The notes: generated from the sequence alone by a model not told the origin. A stretch of 64,000 bases of DNA from an uncultured Saprospiraceae bacterium (GCA_938002665.1 CALLAE010000004.1:1-64000), one strand, 5' to 3'. Counted from the first letter of the stretch, positions 17,922-27,622 are shown. Program-made: numbers and translations.

Positions 17922-19199
17922 ATGGAAATTATAAGAGGGCTAATAGGGATTGTGAGTCTACTGGGTATCTGCTTTTTGTTGAGTATAGATAAAAAGAAGA
18001 TAGACTGGAGATTGGTGATAATGGGCATAGGCCTGCAGATTGTCTTGGCTCTTGTCATGCTTAAATTGCCCTTTGTTCGAAGTATATTCCAGTGGGTAGT
18101 GGATTTCTTTGTCATAGTTATCGGAGCCTCTGAGAAGTCATCTCGATTTCTTTTTGGAGAACTGGCCTTACCTGGTCGTTTTGGCTTTGCCTTTTTTGTT
18201 TTGCCTACTATCGTATTTTTCTCAGCCTTATCCTCTTTACTATATTACATGGGAGTACTACAGAAAGTGGTCTATTTTTTCGCATGGATAATGAATAAGA
18301 CTATGAAGTTATCAGGTGCAGAAAGTCTAGCTGCTGCTGCCAACATTTTTATAGGACAGACTGAAGCCCCCTTAGTGGTCAAGCCCTATCTGGAAAAGAT
18401 GACCAAGTCCGAAATTATGACCCTTATGACAGGTGGTATGGCAACCATAGCTGGTGGCGTTTTTGGCGCTTATATGGCTATGCTAGGTGGGGATAGTATG
18501 GAAGGTAAGCAGCTATTCGGGATGCATCTACTCACAGCCTCTATCATATCTGCTCCAGCTGCTATAGTTGCTGCTAAGATCTTATTTCCTGAATCCAAAG
18601 AAGGGCAGATACAGACTGATGTCAAGATACCAAAAGACTCGCTGGGAAGTAATTTTCTCGATGCCCTATCAAGAGGCACTACTGATGGGCTCAAATTGGC
18701 ACTCAATGTAGGGGCGATGCTCTTGGCTTTCATGGCTATGATCTATCTTTTTAATGATGTTCTTATGAAACTAGGTAGTGTACTGGATGTGAACGAACTG
18801 ATAGCAGAGTGGACTGGAGGTGCTTTTGATGGTCTTTCTATGCAGGTCATATTCGGGCTCTTATTTGCTCCTATTGCTTGGCTAATAGGGATCCCTGCTG
18901 ATGAGATAATTCAGGTAGGTTCTCTATTGGGCGAAAAAACGATATTGAACGAATTTGTTGCCTATGCCTCGCTTACTGAGTATATCTCTGCGGGGAGCTT
19001 ATCAGAGAAATCCGTTCTATTATCTACCTATGCGCTATTAGGCTTTGCTAACTTTGCCTCCATAGGGATACAAATAGGTGGGATAGGCGGCATTGCTCCT
19101 GGTCAGAGAGAAACTTTAACTAAGTTAGGTTTCAAAGCCCTCATAGGTGGTACTGTGGCTAGCCTCCTAACGGCAGCTATAGTAGGAATGATCTTATAG
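17922..19199 (+). CDS. nupC: NupC-type concentrative nucleoside transporter (CNT family)
   Basis: 425 residues from ATG 17922; a TTG two codons upstream is possible but adds nothing. Several membrane helices and the CNT signature regions are visible: AANIFIGQTEAPLVVKPYL, MATIAGGVFGAYMAML and the C-terminal FANFASIGIQIGGIGGIAP. CNT proteins import nucleosides with sodium or protons across the inner membrane. It lies head-to-head with uridine kinase, which supports a salvage role. A long periplasmic-type N-terminal loop with SEKSSRFLFGEL matches the family. Confidence 0.92.
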   Translation: MEIIRGLIGIVSLLGICFLLSIDKKKIDWRLVIMGIGLQIVLALVMLKLPFVRSIFQWVVDFFVIVIGASEKSSRFLFGELALPGRFGFAFFVLPTIVFFSALSSLLYYMGVLQKVVYFFAWIMNKTMKLSGAESLAAAANIFIGQTEAPLVVKPYLEKMTKSEIMTLMTGGMATIAGGVFGAYMAMLGGDSMEGKQLFGMHLLTASIISAPAAIVAAKILFPESKEGQIQTDVKIPKDSLGSNFLDALSRGTTDGLKLALNVGAMLLAFMAMIYLFNDVLMKLGSVLDVNELIAEWTGGAFDGLSMQVIFGLLFAPIAWLIGIPADEIIQVGSLLGEKTILNEFVAYASLTEYISAGSLSEKSVLLSTYALLGFANFASIGIQIGGIGGIAPGQRETLTKLGFKALIGGTVASLLTAAIVGMIL

Positions 19200-19226
19200 A
19201 AGACAGCTATTGTCCTTATCAAGTAT

Positions 19227-19234
19227 TATTTTTG
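19227..19234 (+). promoter_or_regulatory. -7 promoter element (TAttTTTG) for the DUF2911 gene
   Basis: Exact TAnnTTTG match 24 bases before the ATG at 19259. A TTG at 19210-19212 is closer than the usual -33 spacing. Confidence 0.5.
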
Positions 19235-19258
19235 CGCAAATTTTAAAACGCAACTAAT

Positions 19259-20095
19259 ATGAAACGTATACTTTTATTATCATTCCTTCTAGCTGGACTT
19301 ACAGCTTTTGGACAAATCAAAACACCTGCTGCTAGTCCTACTTGTAAAATATCACAAGCTATAGGACTTACAGATTTCACTGTAGAATACTCTAGACCAA
19401 GTGTTAAGGGCAGAACTATTTTTGCTGCTGATGGCCTTGTTAAATTTGGTAAGAAGTGGAGACTAGGAGCTAACAGAGTAACAAAAATGTCTTTTTCTAC
19501 AGATGTTATGCTTAACAAAAAGGACTTAGCAGCTGGAGACTATGCAGTTATTGCTACACCTGCAGCTGGTTCTTGGGATTTTCATTTCTTTGGATATGAC
19601 TCAGGAAGCTGGAGTTCTTACTTAGAAAAAGAACCTACATTGACTATTACCTCACCTGTAGTGCCTATGGGAGAAAAAGTAGAGACTTTTATGATCATGA
19701 CCGATGAGCATACATCTAGCGGAGCTAATATCTATTTCCTTTGGGATAAGACCATGACTGCTATTGCAGTTTCTACTGAAGTAGACTCTAAAGTTATGGC
19801 AAACATCGACAAAGTTATGAGTGGACCTTCTGCTGGTGATATGTACCAAGCTGCAACTTACTACCACCAAAATGGTAAGGACATGAAAAAAGCATTAGAG
19901 TGGATAGAGAAAGCTACTGCTGGTGACGACCCTAAGTTTTGGCAGGTAAGAAGAAAGGCACTTATACTAGGTGATATGGGCAAAAAAGCTGAAGCAATCA
20001 AGGCTGCAACTATGTCTATGGAACTAGCAAAAGCTGCTGGTAATGACGAGTATGTAGAGATGAACAAAAAGTCAATAATGGAATGGTCTAAGTAA
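19259..20095 (+). CDS. DUF2911 secreted protein with C-terminal TPR-like segment
   Basis: 278 residues. A signal peptide (MKRILLLSFLLAGLTAFGQ) is followed by the DUF2911 domain (about 20-165), with typical blocks ISQAIGLTDFTVEYSRPSV, KFGKKWRLGANRVTK and AGDYAVIATP. The last 85 residues are helical and TPR-like (GDMYQAATYYHQNGKDMKKA, EWIEKATAG). The family is widespread in Bacteroidota envelopes but has no established biochemical role. The gene has its own TAnnTTTG promoter and is followed by a hairpin terminator, so it is probably monocistronic. Confidence 0.85.
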   Translation: MKRILLLSFLLAGLTAFGQIKTPAASPTCKISQAIGLTDFTVEYSRPSVKGRTIFAADGLVKFGKKWRLGANRVTKMSFSTDVMLNKKDLAAGDYAVIATPAAGSWDFHFFGYDSGSWSSYLEKEPTLTITSPVVPMGEKVETFMIMTDEHTSSGANIYFLWDKTMTAIAVSTEVDSKVMANIDKVMSGPSAGDMYQAATYYHQNGKDMKKALEWIEKATAGDDPKFWQVRRKALILGDMGKKAEAIKAATMSMELAKAAGNDEYVEMNKKSIMEWSK

Positions 20096-20126
20096 TTAGA
20101 CAACTCATCTAAAAATTAATTTTCTG

Positions 20127-20155
20127 AATAGGCCAAACGCTAAGTTTGGCCTATT
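20127..20155. terminator. hairpin terminator-like structure after the DUF2911 gene
   Basis: A perfect 12-bp stem (20127-20138 with 20144-20155) has a 5-base loop. The T-tract after it is weak (ACTATTTATA), so termination is likely but not certain. Confidence 0.65.
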
Positions 20156-20170
20156 ACTATTTATACGATT

Positions 20171-22642
20171 ATGAGACCAATTTTACTTCTACTTAGCCTA
20201 CTTCTTTCTACTACTGCTGCATTCTCTCAAAATATATCAGGACAACTCACTGACAGCAATAACGAACCTATCGTTTATGCCAATGTTGTGCTCTATCAAT
20301 TACCTGATTCTACAATGCTTAAGGTAGAAACGACTACTGATGAGGGCAACTTTGCGTTTATGAATCTTGCGGGAGGCGCTAGATACTATATCCAAGCTAG
20401 CTATATCGGTCTGAGCGATTACGCTTCTCGACCTATAGAAATCCACTATGAAGATATTGATCTAGGAACTCTGGTATTGCAATCTGGAGGCGTAGAACTG
20501 GAAACTGCAATCGTTACAGCAAGACGGGCTCTGGTGGAAATTAAGCCAGATAGAACAGTCTTTAATGTAGAAGGTACTATAAATAGTGCAGGAGATGATG
20601 GTCTAGGCTTACTCAGAAAAGCGCCTGGAGTACTGGTAGACAACAATAATAATATTACAGTGCTAGGCAGATCAGGTGTACTAATGTATGTAGATGGCAA
20701 GCGCTTACCTATTGCAGGAGATGAGCTGACAGCCTACTTGCAAGCTTTACCTGCAGACCAAATAGATAAGATTGATATCATAACCAATCCTGGAGCCCGA
20801 TACGAAGCAGAAGGGAATGCAGGTATCATAGACATCAGAATGAAGAAGGATAAGTCATTAGGATTTAATGGCTCACTGAGCTTGACCGCAAGTCAAGGTG
20901 AAGTTTTCAGAGGTAATGTTTCTACTATGATCAACTATAGAAACGCTAAGTTTAATAGCTTCGGCACCTTAGGTTATAATCATGGTGAGTGGTTAGAGAA
21001 CTACTACTTTGATGGTGTCCAAAATGGATTTCGCCTAAATAGTAACACGAGGTGGGTAGGTGAGAGAGCAGGTGAAAATATTCGATTAGGTACAGATTTC
21101 TATGTCGCTAAAAATCATACGATTGGGTTTATATATACCAGTGGAAGTAACGGTGGTGATTATAGCTCTGATAATAGAACTGAGATATCTTCTGATCTAG
21201 TAACAAATTTTGGAGTAGGTATGCCTGTAGACGTTGTACTACCTGCTGGAAGCATAGATAGTATACTAGTAGCAGATCAGGATGGATTTCAGGATAATAA
21301 AAGGACGACTTATAACTTGAATTATGCCTTCAATAAGGATGACAATTTCCTGAACCTAGATCTAGACTATGGCAGATTCCGTACAGTTAGAACCTTAGAT
21401 CAGCCAAATAGTTATCTAGATTCAGAAGAAGAACAAACTTTAAATTATACAGCTTACTCATTCAATACACCTATAGAGATAGATATCTATACAGCTAAGC
21501 TTGATTATGAAAAAGAACTTGCTGGTGGGAAACTGGGTACAGGAGTTAAATTTAGTCAGGTAGTGACAGATAACTTATTCGAGTTTTATAATGGCTTAGC
21601 TGCAGAAGCTGTAATCAATAATAATAACTCTAATCAATTCACCTACGATGAGAATGTCTATGCAGCTTACTTGAGCTATGGCAGGACTATTAATGAAGAG
21701 TGGAGTTTCACTTCTGGGCTAAGAGCAGAGCAAACTCAGACCAACAGTCAACTAACAGCATTTATCTCTTCCTTAGAAGAACCAGAAAGAGATTCTTCCT
21801 ACCTGAGTTTCTTTCCTAGTGCTGGGATCAACTACATCGCTTCACCTAGATCCACTTGGTCATTGAACTATGGAAGACGTATCAATCGTCCAGATTACAA
21901 TGTCTTGAATCCTTTTAGACAGCAAGGCTCTGAGCTTAATTTCAATATTGGTAACCCAGCCCTGAAACCAGAAATAGTTAATAACATAGAGCTGGGATAT
22001 ACGCTTGATTATAGGTTTAATTTCAAGCTAGCCTATAGTATCACTACAGACCAGATAACCAGACTCATAGGGACAGATGATAGTGATCTGAAGGCGTCGT
22101 TTATTAATTGGGATAACCTAGCTAGACAAACGGTAATTAGTCTAAATGCCAGCTTACCTTTCCAAGTTACACCAAAATGGAATGCCTACTTTAATCTATC
22201 AACAACTCGAACTGACAACCAAGCCACTTATCCTGATGGCAATATCATCGACCTACAGGCATGGAGTTATAATGTCTTTCAGCAGCATACCTATAATCTT
22301 CCTAAAGGTTTTGTAGCAGAGGTCTCTTCTTGGTATTCTGGGCCTGGTATCTGGGGTGGTGTCTTCAGGTATGAGAGCAGCTATGCGATTAATGTAGGCT
22401 TGCAAAAGAAGTTTCTACAGGATAAATTATCAGTGAAGTTGGCTTTTCAGGATCTCACTAATCAAGCCTTTTGGAATGGGGTATCTGAGTTTGATGGATT
22501 GAGAAGTTATGGACAAGGAGACTGGGATAACCAAAGAGGGAGTATCAGTCTTACCTATAATTTTGGTAGTTCTGAGGTCAAGCAAAGTAGAAAAAGAAAT
22601 ACTGGACTAGAAGCAGAAAGCAAGAGGGTAGAGGGGAATTAA
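20171..22642 (+). CDS. outer membrane TonB-dependent-receptor-like protein (SusC/CirA type)
   Basis: 823 residues. A signal peptide (cut near TAAFSQ) is followed by a carboxypeptidase-regulatory-like domain (about 21-105, ISGQLTDSNNEPIVYANV), a plug region (about 120-230, with PGVLVDNNNNITVLGRSGVLMYVDGK and ITNPGARYEAEGNAGIIDI) and a long barrel with the OMP_b-brl_3 pattern (YGRRINRPDYNVLNPFR, GNPALKPEIVNNIELGY). This group imports or senses ligands at the outer membrane. No SusD partner is adjacent, so it belongs to the stand-alone 'outer membrane beta-barrel family protein' type. Ligand unknown. Confidence 0.87.
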   Translation: MRPILLLLSLLLSTTAAFSQNISGQLTDSNNEPIVYANVVLYQLPDSTMLKVETTTDEGNFAFMNLAGGARYYIQASYIGLSDYASRPIEIHYEDIDLGTLVLQSGGVELETAIVTARRALVEIKPDRTVFNVEGTINSAGDDGLGLLRKAPGVLVDNNNNITVLGRSGVLMYVDGKRLPIAGDELTAYLQALPADQIDKIDIITNPGARYEAEGNAGIIDIRMKKDKSLGFNGSLSLTASQGEVFRGNVSTMINYRNAKFNSFGTLGYNHGEWLENYYFDGVQNGFRLNSNTRWVGERAGENIRLGTDFYVAKNHTIGFIYTSGSNGGDYSSDNRTEISSDLVTNFGVGMPVDVVLPAGSIDSILVADQDGFQDNKRTTYNLNYAFNKDDNFLNLDLDYGRFRTVRTLDQPNSYLDSEEEQTLNYTAYSFNTPIEIDIYTAKLDYEKELAGGKLGTGVKFSQVVTDNLFEFYNGLAAEAVINNNNSNQFTYDENVYAAYLSYGRTINEEWSFTSGLRAEQTQTNSQLTAFISSLEEPERDSSYLSFFPSAGINYIASPRSTWSLNYGRRINRPDYNVLNPFRQQGSELNFNIGNPALKPEIVNNIELGYTLDYRFNFKLAYSITTDQITRLIGTDDSDLKASFINWDNLARQTVISLNASLPFQVTPKWNAYFNLSTTRTDNQATYPDGNIIDLQAWSYNVFQQHTYNLPKGFVAEVSSWYSGPGIWGGVFRYESSYAINVGLQKKFLQDKLSVKLAFQDLTNQAFWNGVSEFDGLRSYGQGDWDNQRGSISLTYNFGSSEVKQSRKRNTGLEAESKRVEGN

Positions 22643-22666
22643 TTTTTTGAATACATTGTTCTAATA

Positions 22667-22966
22667 TCATCCGGCAATGAATATGTGATCCTCTACATAA
22701 CTAAGCTTAGGTAAATTTATATCCGCTATATCAGATTCCTCAATTATTAAGCTGCCATGTATTTGTTCGATATTCATTAGTGGGGTCAAGTCAGAGACAT
22801 TACTAATCCTGATGGTATCACCAATTATGGTACAATTAGGATTGTTTAGTATAAAAGCATCTAGCTCAGATTGTAAAGTGAAGGATGCACCTGCTGGCAA
22901 ACAATCCTGACCATAGAAGATACCATTAAGAAAAATAAAAATCGTAGTAAGGGTGATAACCTTCAT
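22667..22966 (-). pseudogene. N-terminal remnant of a receptor-L-domain-like secreted protein
   Basis: 99 residues from ATG 22966 (the frame also extends 12 codons upstream without a signal-like start). It has a signal peptide (MKVITLTTIFIFLNGIFYGQ), then a short Cys segment (NPNCTIIGDTIRI) and one and a half leucine-rich L-domain-like repeats (DLTPLMNIEQIHGSLIIEES). The reading stops at HIFIAG with only 24 bases left before the receptor gene. Full-length relatives carry many such repeats and a sorting domain, so this looks like a truncated remnant rather than a working gene. A genuine short secreted protein remains possible. Confidence 0.5.
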
Positions 22967-23020
22967 GGATATAGGAGTTGTCACTATCTCAAGATATCCC
23001 AAATTCTATTAAAACTCAAT

Positions 23021-24694
23021 TCACTTTCTCAGAGCTTGAATAAAATGGCTAGTAAGTATCACCCCTAGTGCTCCTATTACATTCAGCCATAGATAAGGTA
23101 AGACATCCATCTTGTAGATAATGACTACCATGATCTCTGTTATCACTGCAGCTATAAAAACCGCATTCGCTCCGATCTTCTTAAAGTAAAAAGCAACTAG
23201 GAAAATCCCTAGTATAGTACCATAGAACAGAGAGCCTATGATATTGACAAACTGAATAAGATTTTCGAACAAGCTGCCAAACAAGGCAAAGCACAAAGCA
23301 ATCACTCCCCACATCCCTGTCAGTACTCTAGAGGCTAGAAGGTAATGTGCCTCTGTACCATCTTTCTTAAACATTCTCTTGTAGATATCCACCGTGGTAG
23401 TAGATGCTAAGGCATTGAGCTCAGAAGAGGTGCTCGACATTGCAGCAAAAAATATAACAGCTAGGAGGAGACCTATCAGACCATGCGGCAAATGATTCAT
23501 GATAAAGCTTATGAAGACATAATCTTTATCGTTAGTCTCAGCTTCAGCATCTGCCTTCTTTATTAGCTCTTTTACTTTAGTTCTGAGTAGGAGTTCTTCG
23601 TCCCTGTAAGCTTTGATAGAGGCTCGATGTCGATCTGTATCGGCGGAATTGTTAGCTCTTATGGCCGCTATAAAATTGGTATTAGCTTGTTCTCTTTTAG
23701 TTATAAGGGCATCATACTCATTCTGGAGTGGCTGTAGTTCCTGACTATACTTCAGCTCCACTTTTTCCATGGCCGTCTCATTAAAGAAAATAGGAGCTTT
23801 ATGTGTCTGATAGAATAAAAATACCATCACACCTAGAAATAGAATGAAGAGTTGCAAAGGCACCTTCATGATCCCATTCATAATCAGCCCTAATCGACTT
23901 TCCTTGATGGATTTACCACTGATATATCTTTGTACCTGACTTTGATCCGTGCCGAAATAGGATAGGAACAAAAAGAGGGCGGCCATGCTAGACCAGATAT
24001 TATATCGTTCTTTTATATCGAAGGTAAAGTCTATGACTTCCAGTTTGTCATTGGCTTTGGCAATCTTTAGATTCTCTACAAAACTGAAGTCCTTAGTTAT
24101 ATAACTCATCAGTATGAAAAAGATAACCACTAGACTTATCAGTATCACTACCATCTGATGCTTATGAGTAACATGGACTGCTTTAGTCCCACCGCTTACT
24201 GTATAGAGTATAGCAATCAATCCAATAAGGATAACCGTTGTCTTAAGATGCCACCCTAATATTGTAGAGAGCACGATAGCTGGAGCATATATTGTAATAC
24301 CTGCTGAAATACCTCTCTGTATGAGGAATAAGGAAGAGGTCAGCGTTCTAGTCTTGAGATCAAACCGTCCTTCTAAAAATTCATAGGCAGTGTAAACCTT
24401 CAGCTTGTAAAATAGAGGGATAAAGGTGATGCAAATAATGATCATCGCCACCGGCAACATCAGATAGAACTGTGCAAATCCCATCCCATCAATGTAAGCT
24501 TGGCCTGGAGTAGAAAGAAAAGTGATAGCAGAAGCTTGGGTTGCCATCACTGATAATCCTACTGTCCACCACTTGGCTTCATTTCCACCTAGCAAGTAAC
24601 CGTGTATGTCTTCACTCCCTCTCGTCTTCCATATTCCATAGCCGACTATTGTCAATATAGTCGCTACCAATATGCCCCAGTCTAATCCATTCAC
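23021..24694 (-). CDS. sodium:solute symporter family transporter
   Basis: 557 residues with about 13 hydrophobic segments. SSS family features include YLLGGNEAKWWTVGLSVMAT and TQASAITFLSTPGQAY near the N terminus and FAAMSSTSSELNALASTTT later. A charged, coiled-coil-like loop of about 90 residues (285-375) interrupts the helices. The start is GTG at 24694; the nearest ATG at 24690 is out of frame. It is the last gene of a run with the 47-residue membrane protein (10-base gap) and the PIG-L deacetylase, so it may import a product or substrate of that enzyme, such as a sugar or sugar acid. Substrate is inferred only. Confidence 0.87.
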   Translation of the reverse strand: MNGLDWGILVATILTIVGYGIWKTRGSEDIHGYLLGGNEAKWWTVGLSVMATQASAITFLSTPGQAYIDGMGFAQFYLMLPVAMIIICITFIPLFYKLKVYTAYEFLEGRFDLKTRTLTSSLFLIQRGISAGITIYAPAIVLSTILGWHLKTTVILIGLIAILYTVSGGTKAVHVTHKHQMVVILISLVVIFFILMSYITKDFSFVENLKIAKANDKLEVIDFTFDIKERYNIWSSMAALFLFLSYFGTDQSQVQRYISGKSIKESRLGLIMNGIMKVPLQLFILFLGVMVFLFYQTHKAPIFFNETAMEKVELKYSQELQPLQNEYDALITKREQANTNFIAAIRANNSADTDRHRASIKAYRDEELLLRTKVKELIKKADAEAETNDKDYVFISFIMNHLPHGLIGLLLAVIFFAAMSSTSSELNALASTTTVDIYKRMFKKDGTEAHYLLASRVLTGMWGVIALCFALFGSLFENLIQFVNIIGSLFYGTILGIFLVAFYFKKIGANAVFIAAVITEIMVVIIYKMDVLPYLWLNVIGALGVILTSHFIQALRK

Positions 24695-24704
24695 TTACTA
24701 TTGG

Positions 24705-24848
24705 TTATAATGATTCAAAGAAAAAATAGATAAGACTCACTATCACTAGATTGACCGCAACTACTACATAGTACCAACTGCTCCATTTTTGGAATAAGGG
24801 CGAATCATCTTGAAAGGTATTGTTATGATTAGGGTCTAGATTTGACAT
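24705..24848 (-). CDS. 47-residue single-pass membrane protein between PIG-L and the symporter
   Basis: ATG at 24848 begins one base after the PIG-L stop codon, and the stop at 24705 is 10 bases before the symporter GTG. The product is short: a polar N terminus (MSNLDPNHNNTFQDDSP), then LFQKWSSWYYVVVAVN and one strong hydrophobic helix (VVVAVNLVIVSLIYFFF), ending ESL. Tight placement in the operon and the single helix suggest a small accessory subunit or stabiliser of the symporter. I do not recognise a named family. Expression has not been shown. Confidence 0.65.
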   Translation of the reverse strand: MSNLDPNHNNTFQDDSPLFQKWSSWYYVVVAVNLVIVSLIYFFFESL

Positions 24849-24849
24849 A

Positions 24850-27342
24850 TTATTCGCTACTACTTAAGGCCAAGATATTACTAAATAGCCTATAAGCTCC
24901 GGGAACTCCCGCTGGCAATTGTCTGAACCAAGATATAGATGTATAGACAAAATGTCCATCTCCATGAGGCGCTATCAGCAGGCTGCCCTCTTGTGGATCT
25001 TCACCTTTGTCATTACATGATATGATCGTCTCGTAAGCATCATCCCACTCATCAGCAAAGTATAAGCCTCGCTCCTGCACCCAACCATCAAAATCTGCCT
25101 TAGTGATTTTGTTAGGGTAATTCATAACAGCATGATCAGGATTGACTATTCTCATTTCTGCATACTCATCAGTAACTCTTTTCCTTGAGAGCTGTAATGG
25201 ATAAGGAGCTAGATCATCATAATTCAATCTTCTAGATGTATTGTATTGGACTATCAAGGTGCCTCCCTTCTCTGCATAATCGTAGAGGTAGTCATTGTAA
25301 AGCTTAAGAGATTTCAAAGTATTGTAAGCTCTTATGCCGACTACTATCGCATCATACTGAGCTAAGTTTTCATTACTTAGATTTTCGTGTTCTATCAAGG
25401 TAATATCGTAACCCACACTTTGAAGACTTTCTGGCATTTTATCTCCTGCACCCATAACATATCCTATCTGCTGCCCACCACGCTTAAGCGGAACTTTTAC
25501 AACCTTAGAAACTGCAGGAAGCAGCACTGTCTGAAGAGGAACGTGGTCATAAGCTATATTGATAAGCGACTTGTTGTGTACCTGATTATTCACTTTTACA
25601 CTAGCAGAAATTTCACCTGTTGATATCTTGCCAGGCCCTTTAAGCATGAAGCTGTAAGAGGTCTCAAAACCTCTACTTTTTATATCTATCTCTTGAGTGC
25701 TCGGATCTACAGACCAGCCACTGGGAACAGACAAAGAAAGCTCACCCTTAAGCATGTCCATACCCGCTCTCACTTTTACTTCTAGGGGCATGCTTTTATC
25801 TTCTGCTATCAGATACATTTCTTTATCGAAAGTCATGGACACAGGTGGAATGACGACAAAGGGCTGGCGCACTTCTCCTTCAGCTGGATTGACATAGCGA
25901 TAGACTAATTCTTTGGTCGTGGATAGTTTTCTTCCTTCAACTTCTATCTCAAAAGTAACCTTTACAGGTCCAGGACTTTGAGGGAGAATTCTAGTAGCCA
26001 TATCATCTACGTTGTAGGTGCCGAGCTTAGCTTTTTCATCTAGCCAGTAAGGGTTCGAATAAGGAATAGATTTGTCAATGAGAAAATCCTTGTACCACTT
26101 ATTCTGAACAAAAGATTCTGCTACTCCTGACACATCAGTTTTATCTTTGTTTATTGATATGCTATTCACAGAGATATTGGAGTTGCTTCTATTTGTCACT
26201 TCTAAAAGTACTTCTATGGAATCTCCTCTAGTTGCTTGTTGCTGATCTGTGCTGGCTTCTATATGTACTCCAGCACACTGAAAGATGAGTTCAGTCAGAT
26301 GCTTGAGTTTTATAGGCTTCCAGTGTCCTTCTTCTAAGTTTATTATCTTGTCATAGATAGTGAGTAGGGCAGAAAGACTCTTACTAGGATTTCTGAAGTC
26401 AAATTCCTCTAGTAGTCCATCCATCAAATCCTCTATAGCCTCTCCTCCCTCCACACGAGACCAGCTCGTATTGATACCACCGAACAGATTGTCTTTATTC
26501 TCTGGCATTTCGCCATTAATTAGCTCTAGGTATTCCTGGTAAGAACCTCTGTCTCCAGCGGAACCAAAACCCTGAGAAAGATGCTTACTTCTAGCTAAAG
26601 CCGAAATTTCATTATTAGAGATGCCAAGAGTTGGAAAATAGACACCAGCATCCACAGCTATCATATTTGACTTATCAGCTTTCGCAAAATTTTCTCTACT
26701 ACCATAAAACCACCATGAAGTGTTCATAAATTGGCGAGTAGGTTGCCAGATACTTACTTTTTTGAGTTGTTCTGGATATACGGTTTTATCACCAGCGAGA
26801 TCAAAGGCTTCTACAGAGAGCATTGCTGAGCTGGTATGATGTCCATGTGTTTTGCCTGGTGTTCTATGGTCAAACCTATTGACAATAACATCAGGCTTGA
26901 AATAGCGGATAGCATAGATAAGGTCAGCTAGTACCTGATCTTTGTTCCATATCTCTAAGGTTTCGTCTGGATGCTTAGAGTAACCAAAATCATTTGCTCT
27001 TGTAAAAAACTGCTGGCCACCATCTGTAGCTCTTGCCATCTGTAATTCTTGACTTCTGAGCACACCTAGTAACTGAGATATTTCTGTACCGATAAGATTT
27101 TGTCCGCCATCCCCACGTGTAAGGGAAATGTAAGCTGTTCTAGCATGCAGACCATTAGATAGATAAGAGATCAATCTAGTATTCTCATCATCTGGATGCG
27201 CAGCTACGTAGAGTGCAGAACCTAGAAAATTAAATTTCTGCAGTTCTTCATATATTTCTGCACTGCTCAGCTGGTATTGGGCTTCAGCAATTTGTAAGCT
27301 TATTATCAGTAGACATAAACTGACTAAAGTCTTAATTTTCAT
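24850..27342 (-). CDS. PIG-L family deacetylase with C-terminal domains
   Basis: 830 residues from ATG 27342, which gives a clean signal peptide (MKIKTLVSLCLLIISLQIAEAQ); the frame runs 12 codons further upstream. The PIG-L/LmbE zinc deacetylase motif AHPDDE is at 48-53, and HGHHTSSAM supplies the later histidines. A middle beta region follows, and the C-terminal third resembles a glutamine-amidotransferase-like/ThuA-type fold (YDAIVVGIRAYNTL, GGTLIVQYNTSRRL, LLIAPHGDGHFVYTSISW). Related enzymes remove N-acetyl groups from amino sugars. The protein should act in the periplasm or at the surface. A 47-residue membrane protein and a symporter follow in the same operon. Confidence 0.87.
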   Translation of the reverse strand: MKIKTLVSLCLLIISLQIAEAQYQLSSAEIYEELQKFNFLGSALYVAAHPDDENTRLISYLSNGLHARTAYISLTRGDGGQNLIGTEISQLLGVLRSQELQMARATDGGQQFFTRANDFGYSKHPDETLEIWNKDQVLADLIYAIRYFKPDVIVNRFDHRTPGKTHGHHTSSAMLSVEAFDLAGDKTVYPEQLKKVSIWQPTRQFMNTSWWFYGSRENFAKADKSNMIAVDAGVYFPTLGISNNEISALARSKHLSQGFGSAGDRGSYQEYLELINGEMPENKDNLFGGINTSWSRVEGGEAIEDLMDGLLEEFDFRNPSKSLSALLTIYDKIINLEEGHWKPIKLKHLTELIFQCAGVHIEASTDQQQATRGDSIEVLLEVTNRSNSNISVNSISINKDKTDVSGVAESFVQNKWYKDFLIDKSIPYSNPYWLDEKAKLGTYNVDDMATRILPQSPGPVKVTFEIEVEGRKLSTTKELVYRYVNPAEGEVRQPFVVIPPVSMTFDKEMYLIAEDKSMPLEVKVRAGMDMLKGELSLSVPSGWSVDPSTQEIDIKSRGFETSYSFMLKGPGKISTGEISASVKVNNQVHNKSLINIAYDHVPLQTVLLPAVSKVVKVPLKRGGQQIGYVMGAGDKMPESLQSVGYDITLIEHENLSNENLAQYDAIVVGIRAYNTLKSLKLYNDYLYDYAEKGGTLIVQYNTSRRLNYDDLAPYPLQLSRKRVTDEYAEMRIVNPDHAVMNYPNKITKADFDGWVQERGLYFADEWDDAYETIISCNDKGEDPQEGSLLIAPHGDGHFVYTSISWFRQLPAGVPGAYRLFSNILALSSSE

Positions 27343-27384
27343 AATTAGGTCAGATCTAGTAAAGAAAAAAGTAAACACAAGGAA

Positions 27385-27600
27385 CTAAGTAGTCGCATGC
27401 TGTTCTGGAAGTTGGCATTCTTCATCTGGCTTCTTTCCGCATACACCACATTCTCCTAAGTTATTTTTGAGCATGGGATTATTGGTTGCACAGGATCCTC
27501 TAAATTCCTTGCCCGTAAATATGTGTCGGATGTTTATCATCGCAAACGCTACAAGAAAAATCGAAAATATAATTGCAAAGGTGGAAAGTAGTCCAGTCAT
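27385..27600 (-). CDS. small Cys-rich membrane protein resembling NqrM (Na+-NQR maturation factor)
   Basis: 71 residues: one N-terminal membrane helix (LLSTFAIIFSIFLVAFAMINI), a basic turn (RHIFTGKEF), then a Cys-rich tail (RGSCATNN, GECGVCGKKPDEECQLPE). A single helix followed by GSC and a CxxC-type cluster is the layout of NqrM, which delivers iron to the Na+-translocating NADH:quinone reductase. The Bacteroidota versions are often left unnamed. nqr genes are not in the window. A TAtgTTTG promoter lies upstream. The gene is 42 bases ahead of the PIG-L start, so read-through into that operon is possible. Confidence 0.6.
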   Translation of the reverse strand: MTGLLSTFAIIFSIFLVAFAMINIRHIFTGKEFRGSCATNNPMLKNNLGECGVCGKKPDEECQLPEQHATT

Positions 27601-27622
27601 CGTATTATTGTGTTTGTATTCT

